Below, one piece after another: positions 24,428 to 32,912 of a stretch of 64,000 bases of DNA. The DNA comes from Arthrobacter sp. MA-N2 (GTDB lineage Bacteria; Actinomycetota; Actinomycetes; Actinomycetales; Micrococcaceae): the NCBI RefSeq assembly GCF_000517125.1, contig NZ_KI912155.1, forward strand, positions 3,026,034 through 3,090,033, written 5' to 3'. The translations under genes and the position numbers were made by a program. The notes under the pieces were generated by a model, which saw only the letters and a program-made list of their open reading frames with translations, searched no databases and was not told the DNA's origin. Each line of letters starts with the position of its first letter. Position 1 is the stretch's first letter.

Positions 24428-26455
24428 ATGGATAGAAAAGGAACTACCCTCATGACGGCCGCCGCCACCGCCTTGCTCATGACCGGGGCAACCACGGCTG
24501 TCGCCGCCGGACCCACCAGTACGGTTATTACGACGACGGCCTCCGCCTCCCCGGACATCGAAGCACTGATTGCCCGCATGTCGCTGGACGAAAAGATCGG
24601 CCAGATGACCTGGACGCACGTGTACGGTTCATCGGCAGATGACATGTCCATGGCGGCCAGCAACCAAGAACGCTACGGAGTAAATACTCCCGCCGAGGTC
24701 GTGGAAAAGTACAAGCTGGGCGGCGTCCTTTACTTCGCATGGTCAGGGAACACCAACAATCCCCAGCAGGTTGCGGGCCTCTCCAACGGCCTGCAGCAAA
24801 AGGCAGTGGGTGCTGACGGAAACGGCATTCCGCTCGCAGTAACCATTGACCAGGAAGGTGGCCTGGTCGCCCGAATCGGATCACCGGCTACAGTGCTCCC
24901 GGGCAACATGGCCCTGGCCGCTACAGGAGACAAGGACCTGGCCCGGGCACAGGGCGAAATCCTGGGTTCCGAGATGCGGGCCATGGGAATCAACGTCGAC
25001 TTCGCGCCCGTCCTGGACCTCAACTCCAACCCTGACAACCCAGTCATCGGAATCCGTTCCATGGGCGAGAACCCTGCGCTCGTCAGCGAACTCGGTGCTG
25101 CCCAGATCGAAGGCATACAGACCCGCAGCGTCGGAGCAGCAGCCAAACACTTCCCCGGCCACGGCGACACCTCCGTTGACTCCCACTACGGACTGCCCAT
25201 CGTCACCTACGACCGCGCCACCCTCAACAAGCACCTTGAACCATTCAGGGCCGCGATTGATGCGGGCGTGGACATGGTCATGACGGCACACATCATCGTC
25301 GAGGCCATCGATCCCGAAATGCCCGGCACGCTGTCGCACAAGGTCCTCACGGGGTTGCTCCGTGATGAGCTGGGATTCAAGGGACTGGTCACCACGGACG
25401 CCCTGGACATGGCCGCGATGGCTGCTCAATGGTCGCAGGAAGAGATCGCCGTCAAGGCCATTCAGGCCGGCTCCGACATCCTCCTCAACTCCCCCGACGT
25501 CGAGGCCTCGTTCGCTGGGGTGCGTGCCGCCGTCGAGTCGGGCGGGATCACCGAAGCCCGGCTCGACGAGTCCGTTCGACGGATCCTCGAGTGGAAGGTC
25601 AAGCGCGGCGTCTTCGAGCAGCCCGTGGCAGCTCTCAGCAATGTGGACAACGTAGTTGGAGCCGCTGAGAACCTCGCCACAGCGAATCTGATCTCCGACC
25701 GCGCCGTCACCCTGCTGCGCAACGAGGAGCGGGTATTGCCGCTCGCTCCCGGCAGCTCGGTCCTCATGGTGGGCGCCGGTTCGGGAAACCCGGAAAATGC
25801 GGGGCCACTGCTTAAGGAGCAAGGATTCACGGTCACTGAAGACTACGAAAACGGAAGCTCACCCTCCGCTGCCTACCGGACACGAGCGGTAGCCGCCGCG
25901 GGCAAGGCAGACGCGGTGGTCTTCACCTCGTACAACGCCACCAGCAACACCGCGCAGCAACAGATGGTGGCAGAACTCGCAGCAACTGGAACACCGGTGG
26001 TGGTCATTGCCACACGCAATCCTTACGACATCAGCGCCTTCCCGGGCGCCGACGCCGTACTCAACAGCTATGGCAACAAAAAGGTCAACTTCCACGGTGT
26101 TGTGCGGGCGATCGCGGGTGTGGTCAACCCCGGCGGCAAGCTGCCCGTCAAGATCCCCAAATCCGATGGCGACGGCGTTCTCCTACCCTTGGGCTTTGGC
26201 CTCCAGTACGATGCCGCGACGCCCGCAGCTGTCACCTTTACCGACCGCTCGGGTCGGGGACAGGACTCATACACCATCCCTGCTGTTCCGGGCGTGCGCT
26301 ATCTCATTCACGGCAAGGAGATCGCTGCCGGGACGTACAGGAAGGCCGCCGGCACTGTGACTGTCACGGCCTCACCCACGAAGGGGTACGTCTTTACCCA
26401 CGGAGCCGGCACCGAATGGATCCACACGTTCACCACCGGACTTTCCAACGAGTAG
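24428..26455 (+). CDS. secreted family 3 glycoside hydrolase (beta-N-acetylhexosaminidase, NagZ type)
   Basis: A 675-residue protein from ATG 24428. Residues 1-~27 form a signal peptide (MDRKGTTLMTAAATALLMTG, then Ala-rich cleavage). The GH3 catalytic barrel spans ~45-390, with the NagZ hallmark KHFPGHGDTSVDSH (Asp-x-His general acid/base dyad) and the nucleophile Asp in TTDALDMAAMA. A GH3 C-terminal domain (~410-590) contains RNPYDISAFPGADAVLNSYG, followed by a ~75-residue beta-rich tail. It probably removes terminal GlcNAc from peptidoglycan or chitin fragments outside the cell. A monocistronic gene with strong downstream terminators. Confidence 0.9.
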   Translation: MDRKGTTLMTAAATALLMTGATTAVAAGPTSTVITTTASASPDIEALIARMSLDEKIGQMTWTHVYGSSADDMSMAASNQERYGVNTPAEVVEKYKLGGVLYFAWSGNTNNPQQVAGLSNGLQQKAVGADGNGIPLAVTIDQEGGLVARIGSPATVLPGNMALAATGDKDLARAQGEILGSEMRAMGINVDFAPVLDLNSNPDNPVIGIRSMGENPALVSELGAAQIEGIQTRSVGAAAKHFPGHGDTSVDSHYGLPIVTYDRATLNKHLEPFRAAIDAGVDMVMTAHIIVEAIDPEMPGTLSHKVLTGLLRDELGFKGLVTTDALDMAAMAAQWSQEEIAVKAIQAGSDILLNSPDVEASFAGVRAAVESGGITEARLDESVRRILEWKVKRGVFEQPVAALSNVDNVVGAAENLATANLISDRAVTLLRNEERVLPLAPGSSVLMVGAGSGNPENAGPLLKEQGFTVTEDYENGSSPSAAYRTRAVAAAGKADAVVFTSYNATSNTAQQQMVAELAATGTPVVVIATRNPYDISAFPGADAVLNSYGNKKVNFHGVVRAIAGVVNPGGKLPVKIPKSDGDGVLLPLGFGLQYDAATPAAVTFTDRSGRGQDSYTIPAVPGVRYLIHGKEIAAGTYRKAAGTVTVTASPTKGYVFTHGAGTEWIHTFTTGLSNE

Positions 26456-26487
26456 GCGGCCAGCGCGGAGCCGCGCCCCTGGCCGCC
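26455..26487 (+). terminator. hairpin after the GH3 gene
   Basis: GGCGGCCAG pairs exactly with CTGGCCGCC around a GC-rich loop, starting at the stop codon of the glycosidase gene. There is no T-run, as is common in high-GC actinobacteria. Confidence 0.6.
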
Positions 26488-26520
26488 AGATACTCCTTCA
26501 TTGCTGTCGGCTCGGGCCGG

Positions 26521-26555
26521 GGTCCCTTCCGGACCTTGGCCACCCGGAAGGGACC
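26521..26555. terminator. 12-base perfect inverted repeat, bidirectional terminator candidate
   Basis: GGTCCCTTCCGG and CCGGAAGGGACC are exact inverted arms with an 11-base loop, between the convergent GH3 and NTF2-like genes, where it could stop transcription from both sides. Confidence 0.7.
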
Positions 26556-26649
26556 AATACACGTCCGGCGTTGCCAGTCGCGTCGATAACCCCGATCTTC
26601 ATGCGTTCTGCATGTCAGAGCCCGCGCCCGCCAAAGTGCACTGGCCGGG

Positions 26650-26997
26650 CTAGGACCAGATGTATTCTTCGACGATCGCGCCGTCGAGCCACTTCGCGAC
26701 GGTCACCATCCGGCCTCCGCCGTCGAACTCTCCGATGACACAGGTCCACTCGCCGGAGCCGAACGCGATCGGGTGGGAGGTGATCTGGGGCGGCGTTCCG
26801 CCTGCGGATTCGACGTAGGCCTTCATTGCGTCGATGTGTTCCTGAATCCCGTGCGTTGGTGGCTGCCCTTTCCAGTCCACCAGTACATCGTCGGTGTGGT
26901 GGTGGGCGAACACGCCATTCCAGTCGGCGTTGTTCCAGCCGTCGAAGTCAAGGTCGTCCATACCCTTGAGGTTGTTGTTGACCTGGTCATCTTGCAT
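26650..26997 (-). CDS. SnoaL/NTF2-like small protein
   Basis: A 115-residue protein from ATG 26997, chosen for GAGGAAAGAAG just upstream. The order of features (helical N terminus, GVFAHHHTDDVLVDWKGQPP, GIQEHIDAMKAY, then strands ending VAKWLDGAIVEEYIWS) is that of SnoaL-like NTF2 folds, which are cone-shaped binding or isomerase domains. It follows the YceI gene by 60 bases on the same strand. The ligand is unknown. Confidence 0.75.
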   Translation of the reverse strand: MQDDQVNNNLKGMDDLDFDGWNNADWNGVFAHHHTDDVLVDWKGQPPTHGIQEHIDAMKAYVESAGGTPPQITSHPIAFGSGEWTCVIGEFDGGGRMVTVAKWLDGAIVEEYIWS

Positions 26998-27057
26998 GAG
27001 TAGCTTCTTTCCTCGTTGGACCAGCATTTCCCCACCTGGCCGGCGGCCGGGCAAGTC

Positions 27058-27642
27058 TTAGAGAGGTCGGATCGCCTCTGCGTCGATGTCGATCGCGATG
27101 TCTTTACCCACGAGCAGACCTCCGGCTTCTTTGAGGAGTTCGAAGGTGAGCCCGAAATCGCGTCGGGTGATGGAAGCGTGGGCGTGGAATGCGATGCGGA
27201 TGTTGCCGGATGCGTCGGTCACGGCGCCTCCGAAACGGACGGTGAGTTCGACCGGGCGCGTCACGCCGTGCAGCGTCAAGTCTCCCTTTATCCGCCATAC
27301 CCCGGCGGTCGACTCCGAGGCCGCCGTGCTGCGGTAGGTCATGGTCGGATAGCGCCCGACGTCCAGATAGTTCTCCGAACGCACATCGTCGTCGCGCACC
27401 GGGTTCAGTGTAGTGACCGATGCGGTCTCGATACTGACCTCGACGCTGGACTCAGCCAGGTTATCGGCTACGACGATCCTGCCCTGCACCGCCTCGAATC
27501 GGCCCCGGACGCGTCCGACCACGAGGTGCTGGGCACTGAAAGCGACGAAGGTGTGCACAGGGTCGAGTTCAAATGTGCCCACGGGAGGGGCGAGAACGTG
27601 GTTCACAATGCGGCTGTGGTCACCGCCCGTCCGATCATTCAT
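27058..27642 (-). CDS. YceI family protein (lipocalin-like)
   Basis: A 194-residue protein from ATG 27642 (GGAGAG upstream). The YceI fold signatures are TFELDPVHTFVAFSAQHL, RGRFEAVQGRIVV, DVGRYPTMTYRST, GDLTLHGVTRPVELTVRFGG and the closing RRDFGLTFEL. YceI proteins bind isoprenoid chains in a beta barrel and are often exported, but no signal peptide is present, so this copy is cytoplasmic. Divergent from the membrane-protein pair at 27788. Confidence 0.9.
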   Translation of the reverse strand: MNDRTGGDHSRIVNHVLAPPVGTFELDPVHTFVAFSAQHLVVGRVRGRFEAVQGRIVVADNLAESSVEVSIETASVTTLNPVRDDDVRSENYLDVGRYPTMTYRSTAASESTAGVWRIKGDLTLHGVTRPVELTVRFGGAVTDASGNIRIAFHAHASITRRDFGLTFELLKEAGGLLVGKDIAIDIDAEAIRPL

Positions 27643-27787
27643 GCGCAACTCTCCAGAGTATTGGTCAACCAGCAGTGAATGAGACAAGTTCGTCAGGCTA
27701 GACGCTACCCCGCTCCATACGCATGCGAAAGAGGGCGGAAGGCATTGCCCCTTTCGCTCCATACCCTACGCGTGGTACCACATCTAT

Positions 27788-28027
27788 ATGTCCGAATATG
27801 ATGCGTTCACCGGGCTCCCGATTAAAGTCAGCGACGCGCGAACTCGGCGGTGGGCGGCGATATTGGTCAGGGCTGTCTTTGCGATCCTGGTGGTCGGTGT
27901 TGTCCTGTCGGCGATCCTCTGGGCAGCCATCAGTAGCGACATGGGCGCATTGATCCTGTCCGCCACGTTCGCAGCCTGCGCCGGCCTGCTGGTCATTCGG
28001 CAGGCACTTCTGGCAGAACGGAGGTAG
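27788..28027 (+). CDS. small two-helix membrane protein
   Basis: A 79-residue protein with two hydrophobic helices (~residues 25-47 and 52-72) and a positively charged end. No family recognised. It sits three bases upstream of the DUF981 gene and is almost certainly co-transcribed with it. No clear ribosome site precedes its ATG. Confidence 0.6.
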   Translation: MSEYDAFTGLPIKVSDARTRRWAAILVRAVFAILVVGVVLSAILWAAISSDMGALILSATFAACAGLLVIRQALLAERR

Positions 28028-28030
28028 CGC

Positions 28031-28708
28031 ATGCTCGAGCAGGGCATCACCTACAACACGACCATGGCGATGGTCGCCGGTGCCATCATGCTGCTATTGC
28101 TCGTCTTCCTGCGAGTGGTCCAGCAGCCTGGGCGCAAAACGATCGACGGATGGGCCTGGATGTTTGCAGCCCTCGGGTTGTTTTTGGCCGTCACCGGAAC
28201 TCACATGACCCTCACGTGGCCACTGAAACAGATTCCCGTTGCCGGAGTTCCTTGCTGCGCGGTCGACAACCTCACCTTCGGTGAACCCGCCATGTTTTTT
28301 GGCTTTCTGGTGTTCTTCGGGGCCATGGCGTTGATGCGCGCCGAGAGAACCGCCGTCGCCCGCGGGGTGGAGCTCGAGCTCGTGGCAACCGTCCGGCCGT
28401 TCCTGTACGCGGGTGCCTTTGGCGGCATCGGGCTCATCATGATCGCCGTCGCCGGACTCGAGTTCGGGATGTGGCATCCACCTAAGGAGGAACCGATTGC
28501 CGGGATGCTGGCGGGCTCCATCCTGGAAGCGCTCTACATGGCGTTCGCCTACGCCATCACTGGCGTCGCCGCGATCACTGCCGCGTTCGCTCCCGAGAAT
28601 CGCCTGGTGGCCAGGGTCTTCGCCGTGTCGCTGTTCATCGCAGGAATGATGTGGCTGTTCCTCAGCATCACCGTCTTTTACGGACATGTCGGTTTCTTCC
28701 CGCACTAA
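28031..28708 (+). CDS. DUF981 family membrane protein
   Basis: A 225-residue protein with seven predicted membrane segments. The DUF981 landmarks are GWAWMFAALGLFLAVTGTHM, a conserved periplasmic-side FGEP and a GMWHPP motif before segment 5. The family is of unknown function; conserved His, Glu and Trp-Pro motifs near the membrane surface hint at a redox or metal role. Second gene of a two-gene unit. Confidence 0.75.
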   Translation: MLEQGITYNTTMAMVAGAIMLLLLVFLRVVQQPGRKTIDGWAWMFAALGLFLAVTGTHMTLTWPLKQIPVAGVPCCAVDNLTFGEPAMFFGFLVFFGAMALMRAERTAVARGVELELVATVRPFLYAGAFGGIGLIMIAVAGLEFGMWHPPKEEPIAGMLAGSILEALYMAFAYAITGVAAITAAFAPENRLVARVFAVSLFIAGMMWLFLSITVFYGHVGFFPH

Positions 28709-28994
28709 GCCCTAATCCACGGATCTGCCTGGGCGATGACCTGGAGGGCACCCGCCCGTTTGGACGCGCTCGAGGGGGAGAGGGCATCGGTGATCCGCCG
28801 CTTGGCGCCGCGGCCTGAGTTCGCCACACCCTTGCGAACCAGCCGTTGGACGCCGATGACCGGGGCGGTGTCCTTGGTGGAGACCGGGGCACATTTACAC
28901 AGCTTCTATACAGGAAACGCTTAGTCGAGGCTAACGCTGGCAATCCTAGAATTAACGCAGTGACACCGGTCAAGCACCAGCCGAGGAGGCTGCC

Positions 28995-29264
28995 ATGAAC
29001 TCCAGGGAAAGCGGCCACAGGATTGCCCGTCAAGTGACATCGTGGGTGGGGGTCGCGAGCGCAGCGGGCGCGCTGGTTGTGGGCGCGGCAGTCTCCGCTC
29101 CAGCCGCGACGGGCAACACGTCTTCGGGCAACACGTCTTCGGGTGACACGGGGGAGTCGACGACTCCGAACTACGGCTCGCGCCACCACTATTCATCCAC
29201 ATCGCCGGTGCAGCCCGTCGGGCCCGGATCAACGGCCCCGCAGGGCCGAACGTCAGGATCCTGA
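28995..29264 (+). CDS. small exported/anchored Ser-Gly-rich protein, first gene of the flavin redox cluster
   Basis: An 89-residue protein with AGGAGG six bases before ATG 28995. Residues ~12-38 form a hydrophobic signal-anchor (VTSWVGVASAAGALVVGAAV). The rest is low-complexity Ser/Gly/Thr with a short duplicated unit (GNTSSGNTSSGD). No family recognised. Its stop overlaps the ApbE start (TGATG), so it belongs to the electron-transfer operon and could be a membrane or cell-surface adaptor. The 286 bases before it (28709-28994) hold no recognisable gene. Confidence 0.6.
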   Translation: MNSRESGHRIARQVTSWVGVASAAGALVVGAAVSAPAATGNTSSGNTSSGDTGESTTPNYGSRHHYSSTSPVQPVGPGSTAPQGRTSGS

Positions 29265-30196
29265 TGGTAACGGCGACGCGACGCTGGGGACTATGGAGCA
29301 CCGAGGCATTTGTCATCGTCACCGAACCATCGATGCTCGACCAAGCGGTCGATCTAAGCAAAGGCGTATGCCATGAAGTCGAGATGGCGTGCAGCCGTTT
29401 CCGCGACGATTCGGAGCTCATGCTCCTCCGGGGGCAGCTAGGCGGCCGGGAAATCAGCGATGTACTCGCGGCGATCGTTCGCAGCGCATTGGCTGCTGCC
29501 GAAATGACGGACGGGGATGTGGACCCCACACTGGGAAGCGCATTGCTTGGACTCGGGTACGACCGCGATTTCGCTCTGCTCGACGTGCCCCGCGGCCGGG
29601 AGCCGGGGTCACCGGGATCAATGATTGTGACAACGATTGCCCCGCCGTGGACCCGAATGGAACTTACCGAAAACAGACTGGCAGTACCCGCAGGGATACT
29701 CCTTGACTTTGGTGCCCTCGGCAAAGCCCTGGCTGCCGACTGGGCCGCGGAACGGATTTCGTCGACCCTTGGCTGTGGCGCCATGGTGGTTCTTGGCGGC
29801 GATCTGGCGACTGCGGGGGAGGCGCCCCCGGAGGGGTGGGTGGTACAGGTCCAGGACTTGCCGAGTGATCCCTCCGGGTGCGTACGCCTGAGCTCCGGCT
29901 ACGCGTTGGCTACCTCCAGCACGCAAAAGCGTCGATGGAACCATTCCGGTCGGCAAGTCCACCACATCCTCGACCCGCGCACCGGATTGCCGGCGGAAGC
30001 TGTCTGGCGGACGGTCACTGTGGCGGCGAAAAGTTGCGCGGACGCCAACACAATCTCCACGGCATGCGTGGTCCGGGGGCGCCGGGCGCCGTCGTGGTTG
30101 AGGGAACTCGGCGTGCCTGCCCGCTTGGTTGACAGTGCAGGCAGGGTAACCACTGTCGGCACCTGGCCCCCGGACGAGATGACGAGTCAATCATGA
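29264..30196 (+). CDS. apbE: FAD:protein FMN transferase (ApbE family)
   Basis: A 310-residue protein with the ApbE landmarks: DGDVDPTLGSALLGLGY, LDFGALGKALAADWAAE (substrate/FAD loop), VVLGGDLATAG and HHILDPRTGLPAE with the metal-ligand Asp, then SCADANTISTA. ApbE attaches FMN through a phosphoester to Thr/Ser of partner proteins carrying a D-x-x-(S/T/G)-G-A-T motif. Such a partner is encoded at 35673-36158. No lipoprotein or Sec signal is seen at its N terminus, which would put modification in the cytoplasm or use a non-classical export route. It overlaps both neighbours. Confidence 0.9.
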   Translation: MVTATRRWGLWSTEAFVIVTEPSMLDQAVDLSKGVCHEVEMACSRFRDDSELMLLRGQLGGREISDVLAAIVRSALAAAEMTDGDVDPTLGSALLGLGYDRDFALLDVPRGREPGSPGSMIVTTIAPPWTRMELTENRLAVPAGILLDFGALGKALAADWAAERISSTLGCGAMVVLGGDLATAGEAPPEGWVVQVQDLPSDPSGCVRLSSGYALATSSTQKRRWNHSGRQVHHILDPRTGLPAEAVWRTVTVAAKSCADANTISTACVVRGRRAPSWLRELGVPARLVDSAGRVTTVGTWPPDEMTSQS

Positions 30197-30762
30197 ACAC
30201 CGTATTCGATCAGGCTCTTTGGGCCGTGGGCCGTGGCTCCGGCGTGGTGGCCCTCGTGCTCCTGACGCTTTCCGTCCTGCTCGGCATTGGCACCCGGTCC
30301 GGTCGAGCCGTCGTCGGAATCCCGCGTTTTGCCGTCACACTGGTGCACCGCAATGTCTCACTCTTTTCGCTCCTGTTCGTTGTGGTCCATGTTGTGTCCT
30401 TGCTCTTTGATCCGTTTGCCCAACTCAGGCTGCTCGACTTCTTCGTTCCCTTCCTCGGCGCGTACCAGCCGTTCTGGCTCGGACTCGGGACGATAGCCTT
30501 CGATCTGCTCCTTGTCGTAACGATCACCGCCTTGCTGCGCAACAGGATCGGTCCCAAGGCGTTCAAAGCTGTGCACTGGCTGGTCTACGCGTTGTGGCCG
30601 GTATCGGTACTGCACGCCATAGGAAACGGTACGAACGGCCGTGAGCTCTGGTTCCTCGTCCTCGCGGCGTGTTGCCTGACAGCAGTTGGTGGGGCCACCG
30701 CGTGGAGGTTGCACGAAGACTTCGTCGAATATCGGAACGTACGCAGCCGGGAAAGCCCATGA
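30193..30762 (+). CDS. ferric-reductase-like transmembrane haem-b protein
   Basis: A 189-residue protein with about five to six membrane segments. Paired histidines suited to bis-His haem b lie in LVHRNVSLFS and FVVVHVVSL on one pair of helices and in KAVHWLVYAL and SVLHAIGNG on another, the pattern of the ferric-reductase-like domain (MsrQ/YedZ-type). There is no cytoplasmic flavin domain, so it depends on partners, plausibly the NuoF-like protein and ferredoxin encoded immediately downstream. It overlaps both neighbours by four bases. Confidence 0.85.
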   Translation: MNTVFDQALWAVGRGSGVVALVLLTLSVLLGIGTRSGRAVVGIPRFAVTLVHRNVSLFSLLFVVVHVVSLLFDPFAQLRLLDFFVPFLGAYQPFWLGLGTIAFDLLLVVTITALLRNRIGPKAFKAVHWLVYALWPVSVLHAIGNGTNGRELWFLVLAACCLTAVGGATAWRLHEDFVEYRNVRSRESP

Positions 30763-31982
30763 CATCGGATCAGAGCACCATCAGCGTGCCGGGCCATGTT
30801 GCGGGCCCGGCCGGCACAACGCGGTTGTTCGCCGCCGGTTCGGCCGATTACGGCAGCCACCAGGCAGCCTTTGGTCCGCTTCCGGCCATGGACCGGGCGG
30901 CGTTGATCGACGAACTTGCCCGGTCCGGGCTGGATGGTCGCGGAGGGGCCGGGTTCGCGGCTTGGCAAAAAGCCGCGTCCGTCCCCGGCGATGGCCGGCG
31001 GCCCGTCGTCGTCGCCAACGGTGCAGAAGGCGAACCGTTGAGCAAAAAGGACGCAGCGCTGCTGCACAATGCCCCCCATTTGGTGATCGACGGCCTCCTG
31101 ATCGCCGGCCGGAGCCTGGGCGCCAAGGAACTGCATCTGTACGCCGGCGCGGATCAGCTGGCTCCTGTCACCCGGGCCTTCACGGAACGCGGGGAAGCGC
31201 GGATACGCCTGCACGAAGCCCCCGATACCTTTATCTCCGGAGAAGCAACGGCAGTGGTCAGCGCCATTTCCGGCGGCATGCCCCTCCCGCGCGACCGAAC
31301 CAAGCGCTTGACCGACAGCGGCCTGAACGGCAGGCCGACACTGGTCCACAACGTGGAGACATTGGCCCACCTCGCATTGATCTCCCGCTTCGGTTCTGCC
31401 TGGTTCCGTAGCGTCGGTACCGGTTCCGCACCAGGGAGCCGGCTCATCACGCTGTCCGGGAACGCGGCCGGGCCAAGGGTCTACGAGATCCCGACCGGTC
31501 TGCGCTTGACGGAGATCCTCGTGAGTACCGGCGGCGACCAGAAGGCCGTCCGTGCAGCCCTTGTGGGTGGATACCACGGCACGTGGCTCGCGGCCGAGCA
31601 ACTCGACGCGCCGTTCTCAAGGGAAGGCCTGGCTCCGGTAGGTGCCCGGACCGGTGCCGGAATCATTATGACGCTGGGGGCCGGTTCCTGTGGCCTGGCA
31701 GCTACTGCGGACATTCTGGGCTACTTGGCGGGCCAGTCAGCGCGCCAGTGTGGTCCTTGCACCAATGGCCTACCCGCCATGGCGAGCCAGTTTGCGCGTC
31801 TGGCTTACGGAGACGCCAGCGGGAGACTTCCGCTGGAGATCAGCCGGCTTGCTGCCTTGGTAACCGGCCGGGGTAGCTGCGCCCATCCGGACGGGACGGC
31901 CCGGCTTGCCCTCAGCGCCCTGATGGCCTTTGCCTCCGACGTCGAAGCCCACTTGCGCGGGCGATGCGAGGCGCTGCAATGA
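30759..31982 (+). CDS. NuoF-like (complex I 51 kDa) flavoprotein
   Basis: A 407-residue protein from ATG 30759 (overlapping the previous stop). The FMN-binding fold shows SGLDGRGGAGFAAWQKA and VVVANGAEGEPLSKKDA; an SLBB-like strand region follows (~residues 220-290). The C-terminal cluster region reads SARQCGPCTNG and then GRGSCAHPDG. Aligned with NuoF's C-x2-C-x2-C...C, the first Cys appears replaced, so a normal 4Fe-4S site is doubtful unless the Cys in GAGSCGLAA substitutes. Probable role: passes electrons between NAD(P)H and the ferredoxin or haem b partner. Soluble RnfC/NuoF-like proteins occur in similar flavin-based modules. Confidence 0.8.
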   Translation: MTSDQSTISVPGHVAGPAGTTRLFAAGSADYGSHQAAFGPLPAMDRAALIDELARSGLDGRGGAGFAAWQKAASVPGDGRRPVVVANGAEGEPLSKKDAALLHNAPHLVIDGLLIAGRSLGAKELHLYAGADQLAPVTRAFTERGEARIRLHEAPDTFISGEATAVVSAISGGMPLPRDRTKRLTDSGLNGRPTLVHNVETLAHLALISRFGSAWFRSVGTGSAPGSRLITLSGNAAGPRVYEIPTGLRLTEILVSTGGDQKAVRAALVGGYHGTWLAAEQLDAPFSREGLAPVGARTGAGIIMTLGAGSCGLAATADILGYLAGQSARQCGPCTNGLPAMASQFARLAYGDASGRLPLEISRLAALVTGRGSCAHPDGTARLALSALMAFASDVEAHLRGRCEALQ

Positions 31983-32203
31983 CAGAGCGAAAGGTGACCC
32001 GCACCACAATGCATATCGACTGGACCCGATGCGACGGCCGGGGTCTTTGTATTGAATTACTTCCGGAACTTCTCACACGCGATGACTGGGGATACCCGGT
32101 GGGGCGTGGCGGGTCCGAAATCCCGATCCCTCAAAACCTTGAATATGCGGCCCAGGAAGCAGTGGCGCTATGCCCTACACAAGCGCTCATGCTGCGTAAA
32201 TGA
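31979..32203 (+). CDS. 3Fe-4S type ferredoxin
   Basis: A 74-residue ferredoxin from ATG 31979. The cluster ligands are C-x5-C (RCDGRGLCIELLPELL) and a distal CP in VALCPTQAL, three cysteines in all, as in actinobacterial P450-type 3Fe-4S ferredoxins. DDWGYP replaces the usual acidic DEG turn. It overlaps the NuoF-like gene by four bases, which makes that flavoprotein its likely reductase or electron acceptor. Confidence 0.9.
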   Translation: MTERKVTRTTMHIDWTRCDGRGLCIELLPELLTRDDWGYPVGRGGSEIPIPQNLEYAAQEAVALCPTQALMLRK

Positions 32204-32240
32204 CGCGGTTTGTCCCAGTTCCGACGCTTATACTCCGACT

Positions 32241-32912
32241 ATGAATGAGATGAAGCCGCGCGTTCTTTTGGTCGAGGATGACGTGCAGCTTCGGGCAATG
32301 CTGGAAGAGTTGTTATGTGGCGAGGGCTACGAAGTATCCAGCGCTTCGGATGGCCAGAACGGCCTCCACCTTGCCCTGACCGGAGAATTCGACGTCCTGG
32401 TTCTGGACCGGGGCCTTCCGGTTTTGGACGGGTTGAACCTGTTGATGAAACTGCGCAGAGCGGGTATCGAAACTGCTGCGCTCATTCTCTCCGCATTGGG
32501 TAATCCCGCCGACAGGGTCGAGGGACTCGACGCCGGCGCGGAGGACTACCTGTCGAAGCCCTTCGACGTCCATGAATTTCTGGCCCGTTTACGTGCCTTA
32601 CGACGCCGGCATGTCTCCACCGCGACCACCTTGCGGATCACCGGTGGTCATTTTGACCTCGAATCGCGCAGCGTGACCCGTTCCGATGGTTCCGTCGTGG
32701 TGTTGTCCGAACGCGAGAGCGCTCTGCTGGAGGAGCTCGCGCGCTGGCCGAACAGGGTCTTCGGGCGCGGCGAGATTCTTGAGTATGTCTTTCCGAACGC
32801 CGAAGAGGCAGGGGTGGTTGACACCTATGTTCATTACCTCCGGCGAAAGCTCGGCCGGGGGAGCGTGCGGACGGTCCACGGCGTCGGCTATAGGATCGGC
32901 ACTCTCGCATGA
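32241..32912 (+). CDS. OmpR-family response regulator
   Basis: A 223-residue protein from ATG 32241. The receiver domain has the acidic pocket (LLVEDD), phospho-acceptor Asp in VLVLDRGLPVLDGL, a switch Ser in LILSALG and Lys in YLSKPF. The C-terminal winged helix ends RRKLGRGSVRTVHGVGYRIG. It lies 37 bases after the ferredoxin gene and overlaps the kinase gene, so it probably controls the surrounding redox operon. Confidence 0.9.
   Translation: MNEMKPRVLLVEDDVQLRAMLEELLCGEGYEVSSASDGQNGLHLALTGEFDVLVLDRGLPVLDGLNLLMKLRRAGIETAALILSALGNPADRVEGLDAGAEDYLSKPFDVHEFLARLRALRRRHVSTATTLRITGGHFDLESRSVTRSDGSVVVLSERESALLEELARWPNRVFGRGEILEYVFPNAEEAGVVDTYVHYLRRKLGRGSVRTVHGVGYRIGTLA

Noticed and set aside
24881..25822. 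Long minus-strand frame inside the GH3 gene
   Set aside because: It mirrors codon bias of the clear GH3 enzyme and has no recognisable domain.
28709..28924. Minus-strand frame ending ALQVIAQADPWIRA as a gene remnant
   Set aside because: The fragment is too short to assign and both strands show equally open frames here.
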